Origin: Oleisolibacter albus
Lineage (GTDB): Bacteria; Pseudomonadota; Alphaproteobacteria; Azospirillales; Azospirillaceae
Assembly: GCF_003336875.1 (NCBI RefSeq)
Contig: NZ_QGNJ01000006.1
Span: 238,899 to 302,898 of the forward strand
Direction: 5' to 3'
Length of the DNA stretch: 64,000 nucleotides
The first letter of the stretch is position 1, and every line of letters begins with the position of its first letter. Below are positions 1-9,235 of this stretch, piece after piece. Under the pieces are notes generated by a model. The model made no database searches. It saw only the letters and a list, made by a program, of their open reading frames with translations, and was not told where the DNA came from. The translations under genes were made by a program, and so were the position numbers.

Positions 1-1041
1 GATGCCGACGCGGGCGAGCAGCAGACCGTCCGCGCCGCCCTGGAGGCCGCCGACCGCCAGTTCCAGGCCCTGGCCGACCGGCTGGCCGGCGGCAGCGGCG
101 AGGAACAGGGCTATGCCCGGCTGCTGCGTCTGGCCCTGTGCCATCCCGGCGATGCGCATGTCTTCATCGTCGGTGACCGTCCCGTCGTCAGCTTCTGGGG
201 CTTCGCCCCTGTGCCCGGCACGCCGACACCCGGGCTGGCACCGCCGGAAGCCGTGCCGGAACCACCGCCGCCCCCCCGCCGCGACGGCCCGGCCCCGCCG
301 CCCGGCCGGCGGTTCACGCCACTGGCCCTGTTGCCGCTGCTGACGCTGGGCTGGTGCGTGTGGCCCGACGCGCAACCGACCTGCCCGGCCGGGTCGGTGC
401 TGACGCACGGCCGCGTCGTGCTGCTGGTCGACACCTCGGGCAGCATGCGCCTGCCGATGACGCCGGAAGCCATCGAGCTTTATCACCGGGTCCAGGCCGG
501 CGACGTGCTGGCCGGAGCCCAGATGGAACTGCTGATGCGGATGACGCCGGAGAGCGAGGCGCGCATCGGCGCGGCGCGCACGGCAGTGGCGCATCTGGTC
601 GACGGCCTGCCGCGGGAGACCGACATCGGGCTGGTCACCTTCGGCCATTGCCGCGGAGCCAGGACCGCCGGGATCTTCGACGGGGGGCATCGGAACGCGC
701 TGCTGCACACCGTGGCTGCCATGAATCCGGAGCTGGGTACGCCGCTGGCCGACGGGCTGCGGCAGGCCGGAATGCTGGCCGGCAACGGCCCCGCTGTCAT
801 CACCCTGATCTCCGACGGGGAGGAGAGCTGCCAGGGCGATCCCTGCGCCCAGGCCAGAGCCCTCAAGGCCGCCAATCCCCGGCTGACCATCAATGTGGTG
901 GACCTGTCCGGCGGCGCTGCCGCCAGCTGCGTGGCGGAGGCCACGGGCGGCAGCGTCTTCGCCCCCTCGACCCTGGCCGATTTCCAACAGTCCATCGGGC
1001 AGGCCGCCACCTGTTCCGCCCTACCGCAGGAGCCGTCATGA
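1..1041 (+). CDS. SrfA-like membrane protein with periplasmic vWA domain (5' partial)
   Basis: The open frame runs in from the window edge, so the N-terminus is missing. The visible part begins with a helical cytoplasmic segment ending in a PVVSFWGF motif (about residues 63-70 of the fragment). The downstream SrfA protein carries the matching motif PVVTFWGF in the same position before its membrane anchor, so the two look like paralogues. A proline-rich linker and one membrane segment (about residues 105-121) follow, then a von Willebrand A domain. Its metal-site motif DTSGS is intact (D144 of the fragment), and later TFG and SDGEE elements fit the fold. The stop overlaps the next start (ATGA). 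I infer an inner-membrane protein that presents a metal-dependent binding domain to the periplasm. The partner is unknown. An internal ATG at 211 is unlikely to be the start, because it would remove the conserved SrfA-like part. Confidence 0.7.
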   Translation, partial: DADAGEQQTVRAALEAADRQFQALADRLAGGSGEEQGYARLLRLALCHPGDAHVFIVGDRPVVSFWGFAPVPGTPTPGLAPPEAVPEPPPPPRRDGPAPPPGRRFTPLALLPLLTLGWCVWPDAQPTCPAGSVLTHGRVVLLVDTSGSMRLPMTPEAIELYHRVQAGDVLAGAQMELLMRMTPESEARIGAARTAVAHLVDGLPRETDIGLVTFGHCRGARTAGIFDGGHRNALLHTVAAMNPELGTPLADGLRQAGMLAGNGPAVITLISDGEESCQGDPCAQARALKAANPRLTINVVDLSGGAAASCVAEATGGSVFAPSTLADFQQSIGQAATCSALPQEPS

Positions 1042-2447
1042 CCGCGACCCAGCCCGCCCCGGGCGCCGGCCCGTTGCTGGCCCAGGACACGCTGGCCCGT
1101 TACCGCCCGCTCGGTGCCCATGGCCGCACCGTCCTGTCCGCCGCACCGCAGTTGCGTGCCGGCATCCGCCGGCAGTTGCAGGAGGAGGATGCCGCCTGTC
1201 TGGCCATCCCGCAGGTGAACGGATCGGGCACCGGCGTGGACTGGTACGCGCCCTTCCCCGGCCCGGTGGTGCCCTGGTCGGCCATGAGTGCCGAGGAACG
1301 GGCGGCGGCCAAGGCCGAGATTGACCAGCGCCGGGCGCGCCTGCAGGCCCATGCGGCGGCGCTGTTGGCGCGACAGCCGCGCGGCGATGCCGAGGTCTTC
1401 GCCAGCATGCTGCCGCATGTGCTGGAGTTTCCCGACGACAACCACATCCATCTGGTGGCCGGGCGGCCCGTGGTGACCTTCTGGGGGTTCCAGCCTCTGG
1501 CCGGCAGCGTGGCGCCCGAGCTGCCGGTGCTTCCCACGGACCCGCCGGGCGTGGCCGTGCCCATTGCCACGGGCCAGACCGGATTGCTGGTCGACCGCCC
1601 GCGGCGCCCCTGGTGGCACTGGCTGCTGGGCCTGCTGGGACTGCTGCTGGCCCTGGTGCTGCTGTCCTGGCTGCTGCGGTCCTGCGGGGTGCCGGGCGTG
1701 CCGTCGGTGCCCATTCCCGGACTGCCGGACCTGTCCGCCCCGCGGTCCCCGGATCTGCCCGCCATTCCCGTCGTGCCCGGCGGGTCTGGTCCCGTGGTCC
1801 CCGGTGTGGCTGTGCCCGGTGTGGCCGTGCCCGGCGGGACGGTCCCGGGTATGGCTGCCCCGGGTGCGCCCAACCCGGGCGCGTCCATGCCGGGCGTCAC
1901 CCCGCCGTCCCTTCCGGGAGGCAACGAGGCCGGAACCCCGCCCGATACGCCGCCACAGCCCGCAGCCCCGCCGTCCGGCGACATGCCGGCCGGACCGCCG
2001 CCGACCCTGCCCGACCCGGCCGGCACACCGCCGATGCCGGGCACGCCGCCCGCCCCCGGCGTTCCGCCCACGCCGGAGACGCCGCTGCGCATTCCGGAAC
2101 AAGCCCAGCGCGACGGCAGCGTCGACTTCCTCAACGGGCACTGGCGGTCACGCACCAGCCTGATGGATAGTCTCAGCGGGCGGCCGCTGGAGGTCACCTA
2201 TGATTTCCAGGATGGCAAGGGCACCGTCACCGTCCATCGCAGCGACGGCACCCAGTGCAAGGGACCGATGGCGGCCCGCATGGCGGGCGGCGCCTTGCTG
2301 CTCGACCAGACGGCGGTCGCCGATTGCGGCGACGGCCAGGTGTTCGAGCCATCCACCGTGCAGTGCCGTCCCGGCGCCGATGGCACGGCGGCCTGCCAGG
2401 GTGCCCATGGCAGCGGCGCCCAGTTCCAGGTCCAGGTTGTGAAGTGA
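1038..2447 (+). CDS. srfA: SrfA-family protein
   Basis: 469 residues, assigned to SrfA mainly because it directly precedes SrfB and SrfC. The N-terminal 185 residues are soluble and helical with a PVVTFWGF motif (about residue 147). One strong membrane segment follows (about 191-215, rich in Leu and Trp). Next comes a 150-residue linker dominated by VPG/PG repeats, then a C-terminal domain of about 100 residues with three to four cysteines that may form disulfides in the periplasm. The start at 1038 overlaps the previous stop; the frame is open far upstream, but only this start respects operon architecture. SrfA is the least conserved member of the srfABC set first described as SsrB-regulated factors in Salmonella; its molecular role is not established. 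A scaffold tethering SrfB and SrfC to the membrane is an inference. Confidence 0.7.
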   Translation: MTATQPAPGAGPLLAQDTLARYRPLGAHGRTVLSAAPQLRAGIRRQLQEEDAACLAIPQVNGSGTGVDWYAPFPGPVVPWSAMSAEERAAAKAEIDQRRARLQAHAAALLARQPRGDAEVFASMLPHVLEFPDDNHIHLVAGRPVVTFWGFQPLAGSVAPELPVLPTDPPGVAVPIATGQTGLLVDRPRRPWWHWLLGLLGLLLALVLLSWLLRSCGVPGVPSVPIPGLPDLSAPRSPDLPAIPVVPGGSGPVVPGVAVPGVAVPGGTVPGMAAPGAPNPGASMPGVTPPSLPGGNEAGTPPDTPPQPAAPPSGDMPAGPPPTLPDPAGTPPMPGTPPAPGVPPTPETPLRIPEQAQRDGSVDFLNGHWRSRTSLMDSLSGRPLEVTYDFQDGKGTVTVHRSDGTQCKGPMAARMAGGALLLDQTAVADCGDGQVFEPSTVQCRPGADGTAACQGAHGSGAQFQVQVVK

Positions 2448-2478
2448 ACCCGACGTCGAACAGGTTCGAGGACAAGAC

Positions 2479-5400
2479 ATGACGCTTCCGCGGCTGGTTG
2501 GTTTCGATGAAGAGATCTCGCTGATCGTCCGCAGCGGCATCCAGTTCGTCGATTTCGGGATCACCCTGAACATGCGCGGGCTGGCGCCCGGCGGCTTCAC
2601 CCGCAGCCAGAGCCAGAGCGCCCTGGTGCGCCTGGACCTGGTCGATGGCGATTATTGCGAGCCGGGCAGCACCCGGCGGGTCAAGCCGGAATACGAGGCG
2701 GACCTCCGCACCTCGCTGGAACTGCTGGGCGATGTCTGGCTGCCGGTGCCGATCCTGCGCATCCATGGCAGCAACCGCTTCGACACCGGGCCGACCAACT
2801 GGGCGCGCGCCCGGCTGGTGCCGCTGCGCGACGGCGAGGACGAGGACGGCCACACCCACCGGCTGGTGCTGGCCTTCGACACCAATGCCGACGAGCGCCT
2901 GCAGCAGGGCGCCGCCTATCTGGCGCCGACCATGGAGGAGGTGCAGCAGGGCGCGGCCAAATACGCCCTGGCCTGGCGCGGCTATGACCCCACGCCCTAT
3001 CTGGATCTGCCCTGGGTCAACGACTGGCTGGCCAACCTGTTCGAGGAGAACGCCCGCGCCCGCCTGCGCATGGACGCCGAGAGCATCGAGGAGGAGCTGA
3101 CCCGCGAGCGCAAGCACCAGCAGCACTATCTGAACCTGCTGTGGCTGATCGGGTCCAGCCTGCGCGGCACCGGCCGCACCCATGACCGGCCGGTGCCGGT
3201 GTTCGCGCTGCTGTCCAACAGCCGTGACCGCGCCGGCGAGCCGATCCAGGTCGATCTGGCCCTGGATGTGGGCAACAGCCGCACCGTGGGCATCCTGGTG
3301 GAGAACCACCCGATGGAGCAGGACGGTCTGCGCGACCGTTATATCCTGCAACTGCGCGACCTGTCGCGGCCGCACATGATCTATGAGGACCCGTTCGAAA
3401 GCCGGGTGGAGTTCGCCGAGGCCGTGTTCGGCAAGGTGGACTATTCCTGCCAGAGCGGGCGCAACAGCTTCCTGTGGCCGACCATCGCCCGCGTCGGCCC
3501 GGAGGCGGCCCGTCTGGCCGCCCGCCGCCGCGGCACCGAAGGCTCCACCGGCCTGTCCAGCCCCAAGCGCTATCTCTGGGACAAGGAGCGCTATGTCCAT
3601 GGCTGGCGCTTCAACGAGGCCTTCAACAAGGGCGAGGCCGAGCCGCTGGCCACGGCGTCGCCCTTCGGCGACCTGATCAACGATCTGGGCGAGGCGCTGT
3701 ACGACAATCCGGACGACCTGCCGGTCTTCCACCCCAATTACAGCCGCAGCGCCCTGATGACCTTCATGCTGGCCGAGGTGCTGGCCCAGGCGCTGATCCA
3801 GATGAACAGCCCGGGACAGCGCATGAAGCAGCGCCAGTCCCATTTCCCGCGCCATCTGCGCTCGGTCATCCTGACCGTCCCGCCCTCCATGCCGAAGCCG
3901 GAGCGGCAGATCTTCGAGGCGAGCGTGCGCCAGGCCATCGCCCTGGTGTGGAAGGCCATGGGCTGGCATCCGCTGGACGCCGTGCCCCGCTTCGGCGAGC
4001 CGGACCCCGATAGCTATCCGCCGCTGCCCACCATCCTGATCCAGTGGGACGAGGCGACCTGCGCCCAGGTGGTCTGGCTCTACAGCGAGATCATCAACCA
4101 TTTCGGCGGCCGCCCGGCCGAGTTCTTCAAGGCGGCCCGCAAGCCGCGGCCGGGTGACCGGGAGGAGCGCAGCCTGCGCATCGCCTCCATCGATATCGGC
4201 GGCGGCACCACCGATCTGGTCATCACCGATTACCGGCTGGACCAGGGGCGCGGCGCCAACGTCTTCATCGAACCCCGGCAGGTGTTCCGCGACGGCTTCA
4301 AGGTGGCCGGCGACGATATCGTGCTGGAGGTCATCAACCGTCTGCTGATCCCGGCGCTGGAGACGGCGCTGCAGGAGGCCTCCGTCACCGATCCCGGCCC
4401 GGTGATCTCCCGCATGATGGGGGCCGAGGCCTCCGACGTGCAGGAAAAGGTGCTGCGCCAGCAGCTGACGGTGCAGGTGTTGTACCCGCTGGCCCTGCAT
4501 CTGCTGAAGGCCTATGAGGGCTACAATCCGCTGACCCCGGTGGAGGAGCAGACCCTGACCATCCGCGAGATGCTGGGCATCGAGGATGACGAGCCCTTCG
4601 CCGCGGTCTGCGACTATGCCCGGCGCTGCGTGCGCCAGGTGGCCGGTGTCGGCGGCTTCGAGCTGCTGTCGGTGCGGGTGCCGTCGCGGCTGCACCGCCT
4701 GCACGATTTCTTCCTGCATGGCGACATGGAGATCTGCAAGACCATCCAGTCCCTGTGCGAGGTGGCCAACCTCTATGACTGCGACTGGCTGCTGCTGAGC
4801 GGCCGGCCCAGCCGGCTGCCGGGCATCCTGTCGGTGTTCCGGGCGCTGCTGCCGCTGCCGCCCGACCGCATCCTGCCGCTGCACAACTATCGTACCGGCG
4901 ACTGGTACCCGTTCAGCAGCCAGCACCGCATCGTCGACCCGAAGACCACGGCCGTCGTCGGCGCCACGCTGTGCATGCTCTGCCGCGAGCGGCGGCTGCC
5001 GAACTTCTATTTCCAGGCCCAGAACCTGAAGCTGACCTCCACCGTGCGCCATATCGGCATGGTCGACCGCAACATGACCATCAAGGACGAGGACGTCTAT
5101 TACAGCGGCATCGACCTGGATGACGAGACCTACGAGCTGGACGAGAGCGTCAGCTTCGACATGCGCGGCCCCATCACCCTGGGGTTCCGGCAGCTGTCCA
5201 GCCCGCGCTGGGGGGCTGCCCCGCTCTACCGCCTGGAGTTCCGCCAGGAGGAGGGCGACAGCCGCAACCGCGCCCGCGATGCCCTGGACCGCGGCGCCCA
5301 GGACGGGGCCGTGCTGAAGGTGCGGCTGAAACGCCAGCGGCGGCCCTATGACACGGTGGAGGTGGCGGAGGTACTGTCCTCCGCCGGGGTTGCCCTGTCG

Positions 5401-5493
5401 ACCAAGACCCTGCGGGTGCGGCTGATGACGCTGAACGCCGTCGGGCTGGAAGAGAACAGCTACTGGCTCGACACCGGCAGCATCGTCCGTTGA
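2479..5493 (+). CDS. srfB: SrfB-family actin/Hsp70-fold ATPase-like protein
   Basis: 1004 residues, full length for the SrfB virulence-factor family. All three nucleotide-pocket signatures of the actin/Hsp70 superfamily can be read. Phosphate-1 is DVGNSRT (D263), phosphate-2 is DIGGGTTDL (D572), and an adenosine motif, LLLSGRPSRLPGI, lies near residue 770. The N-terminal 250 residues precede the ATPase fold, and the last 200 residues form a separate, probably beta-rich tail. There is no signal peptide or membrane segment, so it should be cytoplasmic. It lies 31 bases after srfA and 13 bases before srfC, consistent with coupled expression. By family analogy it should bind ATP and change conformation or polymerise. 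Its client is unknown; the neighbours suggest membrane-anchored SrfA and GTPase-like SrfC as partners. Confidence 0.85.
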   Translation: MTLPRLVGFDEEISLIVRSGIQFVDFGITLNMRGLAPGGFTRSQSQSALVRLDLVDGDYCEPGSTRRVKPEYEADLRTSLELLGDVWLPVPILRIHGSNRFDTGPTNWARARLVPLRDGEDEDGHTHRLVLAFDTNADERLQQGAAYLAPTMEEVQQGAAKYALAWRGYDPTPYLDLPWVNDWLANLFEENARARLRMDAESIEEELTRERKHQQHYLNLLWLIGSSLRGTGRTHDRPVPVFALLSNSRDRAGEPIQVDLALDVGNSRTVGILVENHPMEQDGLRDRYILQLRDLSRPHMIYEDPFESRVEFAEAVFGKVDYSCQSGRNSFLWPTIARVGPEAARLAARRRGTEGSTGLSSPKRYLWDKERYVHGWRFNEAFNKGEAEPLATASPFGDLINDLGEALYDNPDDLPVFHPNYSRSALMTFMLAEVLAQALIQMNSPGQRMKQRQSHFPRHLRSVILTVPPSMPKPERQIFEASVRQAIALVWKAMGWHPLDAVPRFGEPDPDSYPPLPTILIQWDEATCAQVVWLYSEIINHFGGRPAEFFKAARKPRPGDREERSLRIASIDIGGGTTDLVITDYRLDQGRGANVFIEPRQVFRDGFKVAGDDIVLEVINRLLIPALETALQEASVTDPGPVISRMMGAEASDVQEKVLRQQLTVQVLYPLALHLLKAYEGYNPLTPVEEQTLTIREMLGIEDDEPFAAVCDYARRCVRQVAGVGGFELLSVRVPSRLHRLHDFFLHGDMEICKTIQSLCEVANLYDCDWLLLSGRPSRLPGILSVFRALLPLPPDRILPLHNYRTGDWYPFSSQHRIVDPKTTAVVGATLCMLCRERRLPNFYFQAQNLKLTSTVRHIGMVDRNMTIKDEDVYYSGIDLDDETYELDESVSFDMRGPITLGFRQLSSPRWGAAPLYRLEFRQEEGDSRNRARDALDRGAQDGAVLKVRLKRQRRPYDTVEVAEVLSSAGVALSTKTLRVRLMTLNAVGLEENSYWLDTGSIVR

Positions 5494-5506
5494 GGAGAGA
5501 CGACCC

Positions 5507-8122
5507 GTGAACGCTTCATCCGACACCCTCTCCAAACGCTGCGACGAGATGAGCCGCGGCATCGGCCGCGCCATCGACTGGGTGGCCGATGTCCGGCCCG
5601 GCGCCGAGCGGCTGGACCGCGACGCCGACGGGCTGGTCGAGCAGCTGCGCCGCCACCGCAACCAGCTGCGGCGCCTGGGCGCCGCCGCGCGCCGGCCCAT
5701 GTCGGTCGGCTTCTTCGGCCTGTCGCAGGCCGGCAAGTCCTACCTGATCTCCGCCCTGGCCAGCGGCGCCAACGGCGATCTGGAAACGGTGATGGACGGC
5801 CAGCGCCTGAACTTCATCGACCATGTCAATCCGCCGGGGGGCGGCAAGGAGGCCACCGGCCTGGTCACCCGCTTCTCCCGCCGTGCCCGCACGGTTCCCG
5901 CCGGCTATCCGGTGGAGCTGAAGCTGCTGTCGGAAGCCGACATCATCAAGATCCTGGGCAACACCTTCTTCTGCGACTTCGATGAGAAGAAGGTGCGGCT
6001 GGACACCGACCCCGCCACCATCCATGCCGAACTGAAGGCGCTGCAGCACCGGCGCCAGCCCCAGCCCGTCCCCGGCCTGACCGCCGACGACGTGCTGGAC
6101 GTCATGGATTATTTCAGCAAGCGCTTCCCCGTGCGCATGGAGCCGCTGAAGGGCGATTTCTGGCCCACGGCCATCGCGCTGGCCCCCTATCTGGGGGCGC
6201 AGGACCGGGCGCAGCTGTTCGCCCCGCTGTTCGGGCGGGTGCCCGATCTGGTCAACACCTATATCAAGCTGCGGGCCGGGCTGGAGCGGGTGGGCCATGC
6301 CGAGCGGGTGTTCGCGCCGCTGACGGCGCTGGTGCAGCCCGACGGGTCCGGCGGGCTGACCCAGCTCGACAACATCGTCAATGTCGACATCATGTTCCGG
6401 CTGGGCCAGGACGATGCCGACCGGCTGAGCCTGCTGCCGGCCACGGCGGACGGCTATGGCGCCGCCGCCGACCTGCCGCGGTCGCTGCTGGCCGCGCTGG
6501 CGGTGGAGATGTATTTCGGTCTGGCCGACGCGCCGCGGCAGAGCGGACTGGAAGAGGTCGATCTGCTGGACTTCCCGGGCTACCGCGCCCGGCTGAAGGT
6601 GGAAAGCCTGGATGACGCCAAGTCCAAGCTGCAGAGCCGCGACGCGCTGGGCGAACTGCTGCTGCGCGGCAAGGTCGCCTATCTGTTCGAGCGCTACACC
6701 GACGATCAGGAGATGAACGTCCTGATCTTCTGCACCCCCAGCGACGAGCAGATCAACGTCACCGAGGTGGCCGACGCCCTGAGCAGCTGGATCCGCCTGA
6801 CCCAGGGCGAGACCCCGGAGCGGCGGGCGCAGCGCCAGCCCGGCCTGATCTGGGCCATCACCAAGTTCGACAAGCGCATTTCCGGCGAGCTGGGCAAGCC
6901 CGACGACCTGCTGCGGATCGGCTGGAACAACCTGATCGTCCAGGTGCTGCTGGAGCGGTTCGAGGGCGAAGGCTGGGTCAACGACTGGGCGGCCGGCCGC
7001 CCGTTCGACAATCTGTTCCTGGTCCGCCGCCCCGGCATGGCCGGCGCTTTCATCGACACCGACGGCCAGCGCCAGGAGACCGGGCTGCTGCCCAGCCGGC
7101 AGCAGACCCTGGCCGATCTGCGCCGCACGCTGCTGGAAAGCCCGCGCACGGCCCAGCATATCCGCGACACGGCCGAGGCCTGGGACGCCATGCTGCGCCC
7201 CAATGACGGCGGCATGTCGCGGCTGGCCGGCTATCTGCGCCAGGTGGCCCGGCTGGAGGTGAAGCTGGAGCGCATCGCCGAGCAGGTGGCGCAAATCCGG
7301 CACGATCTGGTCGAGGTGCAGCTGGGCCGCTATTACCGGGCCGATGGGGCCGACGCGGTGGCGCGCAAGCGCCTGCTGGCCGAGCAGGTCACCACCGCCC
7401 TGACCGAACAGGCCACCTTCTTCGGCGAGTTGCTGCGGCTGCTGCAGCCGGGGCCGGAGCATCTGCGCTCCCTCTATGTCCAGGCCGAGGAAGATGGCGG
7501 CGAGGCGGCACCGGCCAAGCGCGGGCTGGTGGTTCTGGGCGGCGCCAAGACGGCGGGGACCCCGGCGACGGGCCGTGCCGCCCGCTTCGCCAAGGCCTGC
7601 ATCACCGCCTGGATCAAGCAGCTGCGCGGCCTGCCCGACAGCCACGGCGTGCTGGCCTATGTGGGGATGACAGCGGACATGCTGCAGGGGCTGGCCGACG
7701 AGATCATCACCGGCGCCCTGCGCAACCGTCTGGAGGAAAGGCTGGTGCGGGCCCTGGACGAGGCCGAGGCCCAGGCCGGCACCACCCGCAGCCGGCTGGC
7801 CGACCAGCAGGTGCGCATCGCCTGCATGATCATCAACGAGTATGTGGACTGGCTGGGGCGCGCATCGCCCCAGGCGGTCCCCGGGGTGGCCGACGGCTTC
7901 ATCGCGCCGCCGCCGCCCGACGGGCTGCCGGTGCTGAGCGACGACAGCGCCCGCTTCACCGAACGCTACATCCTGGGCTGGTTCGACGCCTTCCGGGAAA
8001 CCGCCATCAACAATGCCGGCCATGCCGCCGGCAGCGAGATCACCCCGGAGCAGAATGAGCGCATGGGCGCCATCCTGGCCCTGATCGCCGACCGATCCGA
8101 ACACCGTCCTGCCGGAGCCTGA
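5507..8122 (+). CDS. srfC: SrfC-family P-loop GTPase-like protein
   Basis: 871 residues with a GTG start preceded by GAGGAGAG at 5492-5499. A P-loop GLSQAGKS lies at residues 71-78, a G3-like DFPG at 355-358 and a G4-like TKFD at 452-455. The long gap between G1 and G3 is typical of the SrfC family and resembles dynamin-like or YjdA-type large GTPases with inserted helical regions. The C-terminal 350 residues are mostly helical with coiled-coil character. No signal peptide or membrane helix is evident. The protein follows srfB with 13 bases between them and is followed 3 bases later by a membrane protein gene. Published work on SrfABC describes toxicity to animal cells, but the biochemical role is not settled. 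I infer a nucleotide-dependent switch or remodelling component acting with SrfB. Confidence 0.82.
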   Translation: MNASSDTLSKRCDEMSRGIGRAIDWVADVRPGAERLDRDADGLVEQLRRHRNQLRRLGAAARRPMSVGFFGLSQAGKSYLISALASGANGDLETVMDGQRLNFIDHVNPPGGGKEATGLVTRFSRRARTVPAGYPVELKLLSEADIIKILGNTFFCDFDEKKVRLDTDPATIHAELKALQHRRQPQPVPGLTADDVLDVMDYFSKRFPVRMEPLKGDFWPTAIALAPYLGAQDRAQLFAPLFGRVPDLVNTYIKLRAGLERVGHAERVFAPLTALVQPDGSGGLTQLDNIVNVDIMFRLGQDDADRLSLLPATADGYGAAADLPRSLLAALAVEMYFGLADAPRQSGLEEVDLLDFPGYRARLKVESLDDAKSKLQSRDALGELLLRGKVAYLFERYTDDQEMNVLIFCTPSDEQINVTEVADALSSWIRLTQGETPERRAQRQPGLIWAITKFDKRISGELGKPDDLLRIGWNNLIVQVLLERFEGEGWVNDWAAGRPFDNLFLVRRPGMAGAFIDTDGQRQETGLLPSRQQTLADLRRTLLESPRTAQHIRDTAEAWDAMLRPNDGGMSRLAGYLRQVARLEVKLERIAEQVAQIRHDLVEVQLGRYYRADGADAVARKRLLAEQVTTALTEQATFFGELLRLLQPGPEHLRSLYVQAEEDGGEAAPAKRGLVVLGGAKTAGTPATGRAARFAKACITAWIKQLRGLPDSHGVLAYVGMTADMLQGLADEIITGALRNRLEERLVRALDEAEAQAGTTRSRLADQQVRIACMIINEYVDWLGRASPQAVPGVADGFIAPPPPDGLPVLSDDSARFTERYILGWFDAFRETAINNAGHAAGSEITPEQNERMGAILALIADRSEHRPAGA

Positions 8123-8125
8123 CCG

Positions 8126-9235
8126 ATGCCCTTGCGTGTCGACCTTTCCTATGATGCCGGCCGCGGCCCGGGGCACGCCCTGGCCCGGATCGCCGGCATC
8201 GCCACGCTTCCCGGCGATCTGGCCCTGCGCATCGCCCGCAACAGCGACGGCCATTACCTCAACGCCGACCGCAGCTGGGGACCCAGCGAACGCTGGCTGC
8301 CGCTGTCCGGCGCCCGGGTGGAGGGCGGCGACCTGCAGGTGCCGCTCGGTCCCGAGATCGTGGACAGCATCGTCGGGGCGCCGCCGAACATCCGCTTCCA
8401 GTACCTGTTCCGCCTGGACGGCCGGGACGAGCCGGCCAAGGTCACCATCGGCAGCGATGTGCGCACGGGCAGCGGCGGCGGCAGCCGCGCGCCCGAACCG
8501 CGGCCGGTCCAGCCGCCGCCTTCCCCATTGCCGCCCGGCCCGCTGGAACCGCCCCCGGTGCTGACCGCCGGCGAGCCGCCGGTGACGACCACCGGGACGA
8601 CCGGGCCGGTGGACAGGCCGATCGACAAGCCGGACACCGGCTCCGGCGGCCTGACCCGGCTGATCCCCTGGCTGGTGGGGCTGGCCGGGCTGCTGGCGGG
8701 CATGACCGGCGCCGCCTGGTACCTGAAGGTGCCGCCCTTCGCGCCGAAGACGGCCGAGGCAGAGGCGACACCGGCCATCCCGGCGCCCGCCCCCCAAGCG
8801 GCTGCGGCGCCGGCCGGGCTGGAGACGCTGGCCGACATCAACCGCTTCCTGCAGGGCAATCCCAGCCCGGCCGACGCCTTCCAGGCCGGCCAGCAGATGC
8901 AGGAGCGCGGCAAGGCCGATCTGGCCATGCTGCTGTTCCAGAACGCCGCCCGCGGCGGCCAGACCGAGGCACTGGTGGCCCTGGCCCGCATGTACGATCC
9001 GGAGAGCTGGTCGCCCACCACCAGCCCCCTGCCCGCCGCCGATGCCGAGACGGCCGCCTATTGGTACGAGCCGGCGGCCCAGGCCGGCGACGTGCTGGCG
9101 CAGCGCCGGCTGGGCAAGCTGCTGATCGATCTCAACCTCAGCCCGCAGCAGCGCGAACAGGGGATCGCCTGGCTGACCAAGGCCCGGGATGCCGGCGATG
9201 CCGAGGCGGCCAAGATGCTGGAGACGCTGAAATGA
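8126..9235 (+). CDS. Single-pass membrane protein with periplasmic Sel1-like repeats
   Basis: 369 residues. The first 120 residues form a beta-rich cytoplasmic domain without a family I recognise. A proline-rich linker (about 120-170) and one membrane segment (about 180-200) follow. The C-terminal 110 residues carry Sel1/TPR-type repeats, seen as alternating AYWYEPAAQAGD and GIAWLTKARDAGD units. The topology (N-in, linker, one helix, periplasmic domain) is the same as in the two SrfA-like proteins upstream, which supports a shared assembly. Sel1 repeats usually serve as protein-protein contact surfaces, so this may couple cytoplasmic SrfB/SrfC to periplasmic partners. The start lies 3 bases after the srfC stop, and the stop overlaps the next ATG. 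Confidence 0.65.
   Translation: MPLRVDLSYDAGRGPGHALARIAGIATLPGDLALRIARNSDGHYLNADRSWGPSERWLPLSGARVEGGDLQVPLGPEIVDSIVGAPPNIRFQYLFRLDGRDEPAKVTIGSDVRTGSGGGSRAPEPRPVQPPPSPLPPGPLEPPPVLTAGEPPVTTTGTTGPVDRPIDKPDTGSGGLTRLIPWLVGLAGLLAGMTGAAWYLKVPPFAPKTAEAEATPAIPAPAPQAAAAPAGLETLADINRFLQGNPSPADAFQAGQQMQERGKADLAMLLFQNAARGGQTEALVALARMYDPESWSPTTSPLPAADAETAAYWYEPAAQAGDVLAQRRLGKLLIDLNLSPQQREQGIAWLTKARDAGDAEAAKMLETLK

Noticed and set aside
2227..5736. A very long antisense frame (1169 codons) covering srfB, and similar long frames opposite other genes
   Set aside because: In DNA this GC-rich, stops are rare on the opposite strand. The antisense translation is low-complexity in Arg, Gly, Gln and His, has no domain motif, and srfB on the plus strand has complete family motifs.
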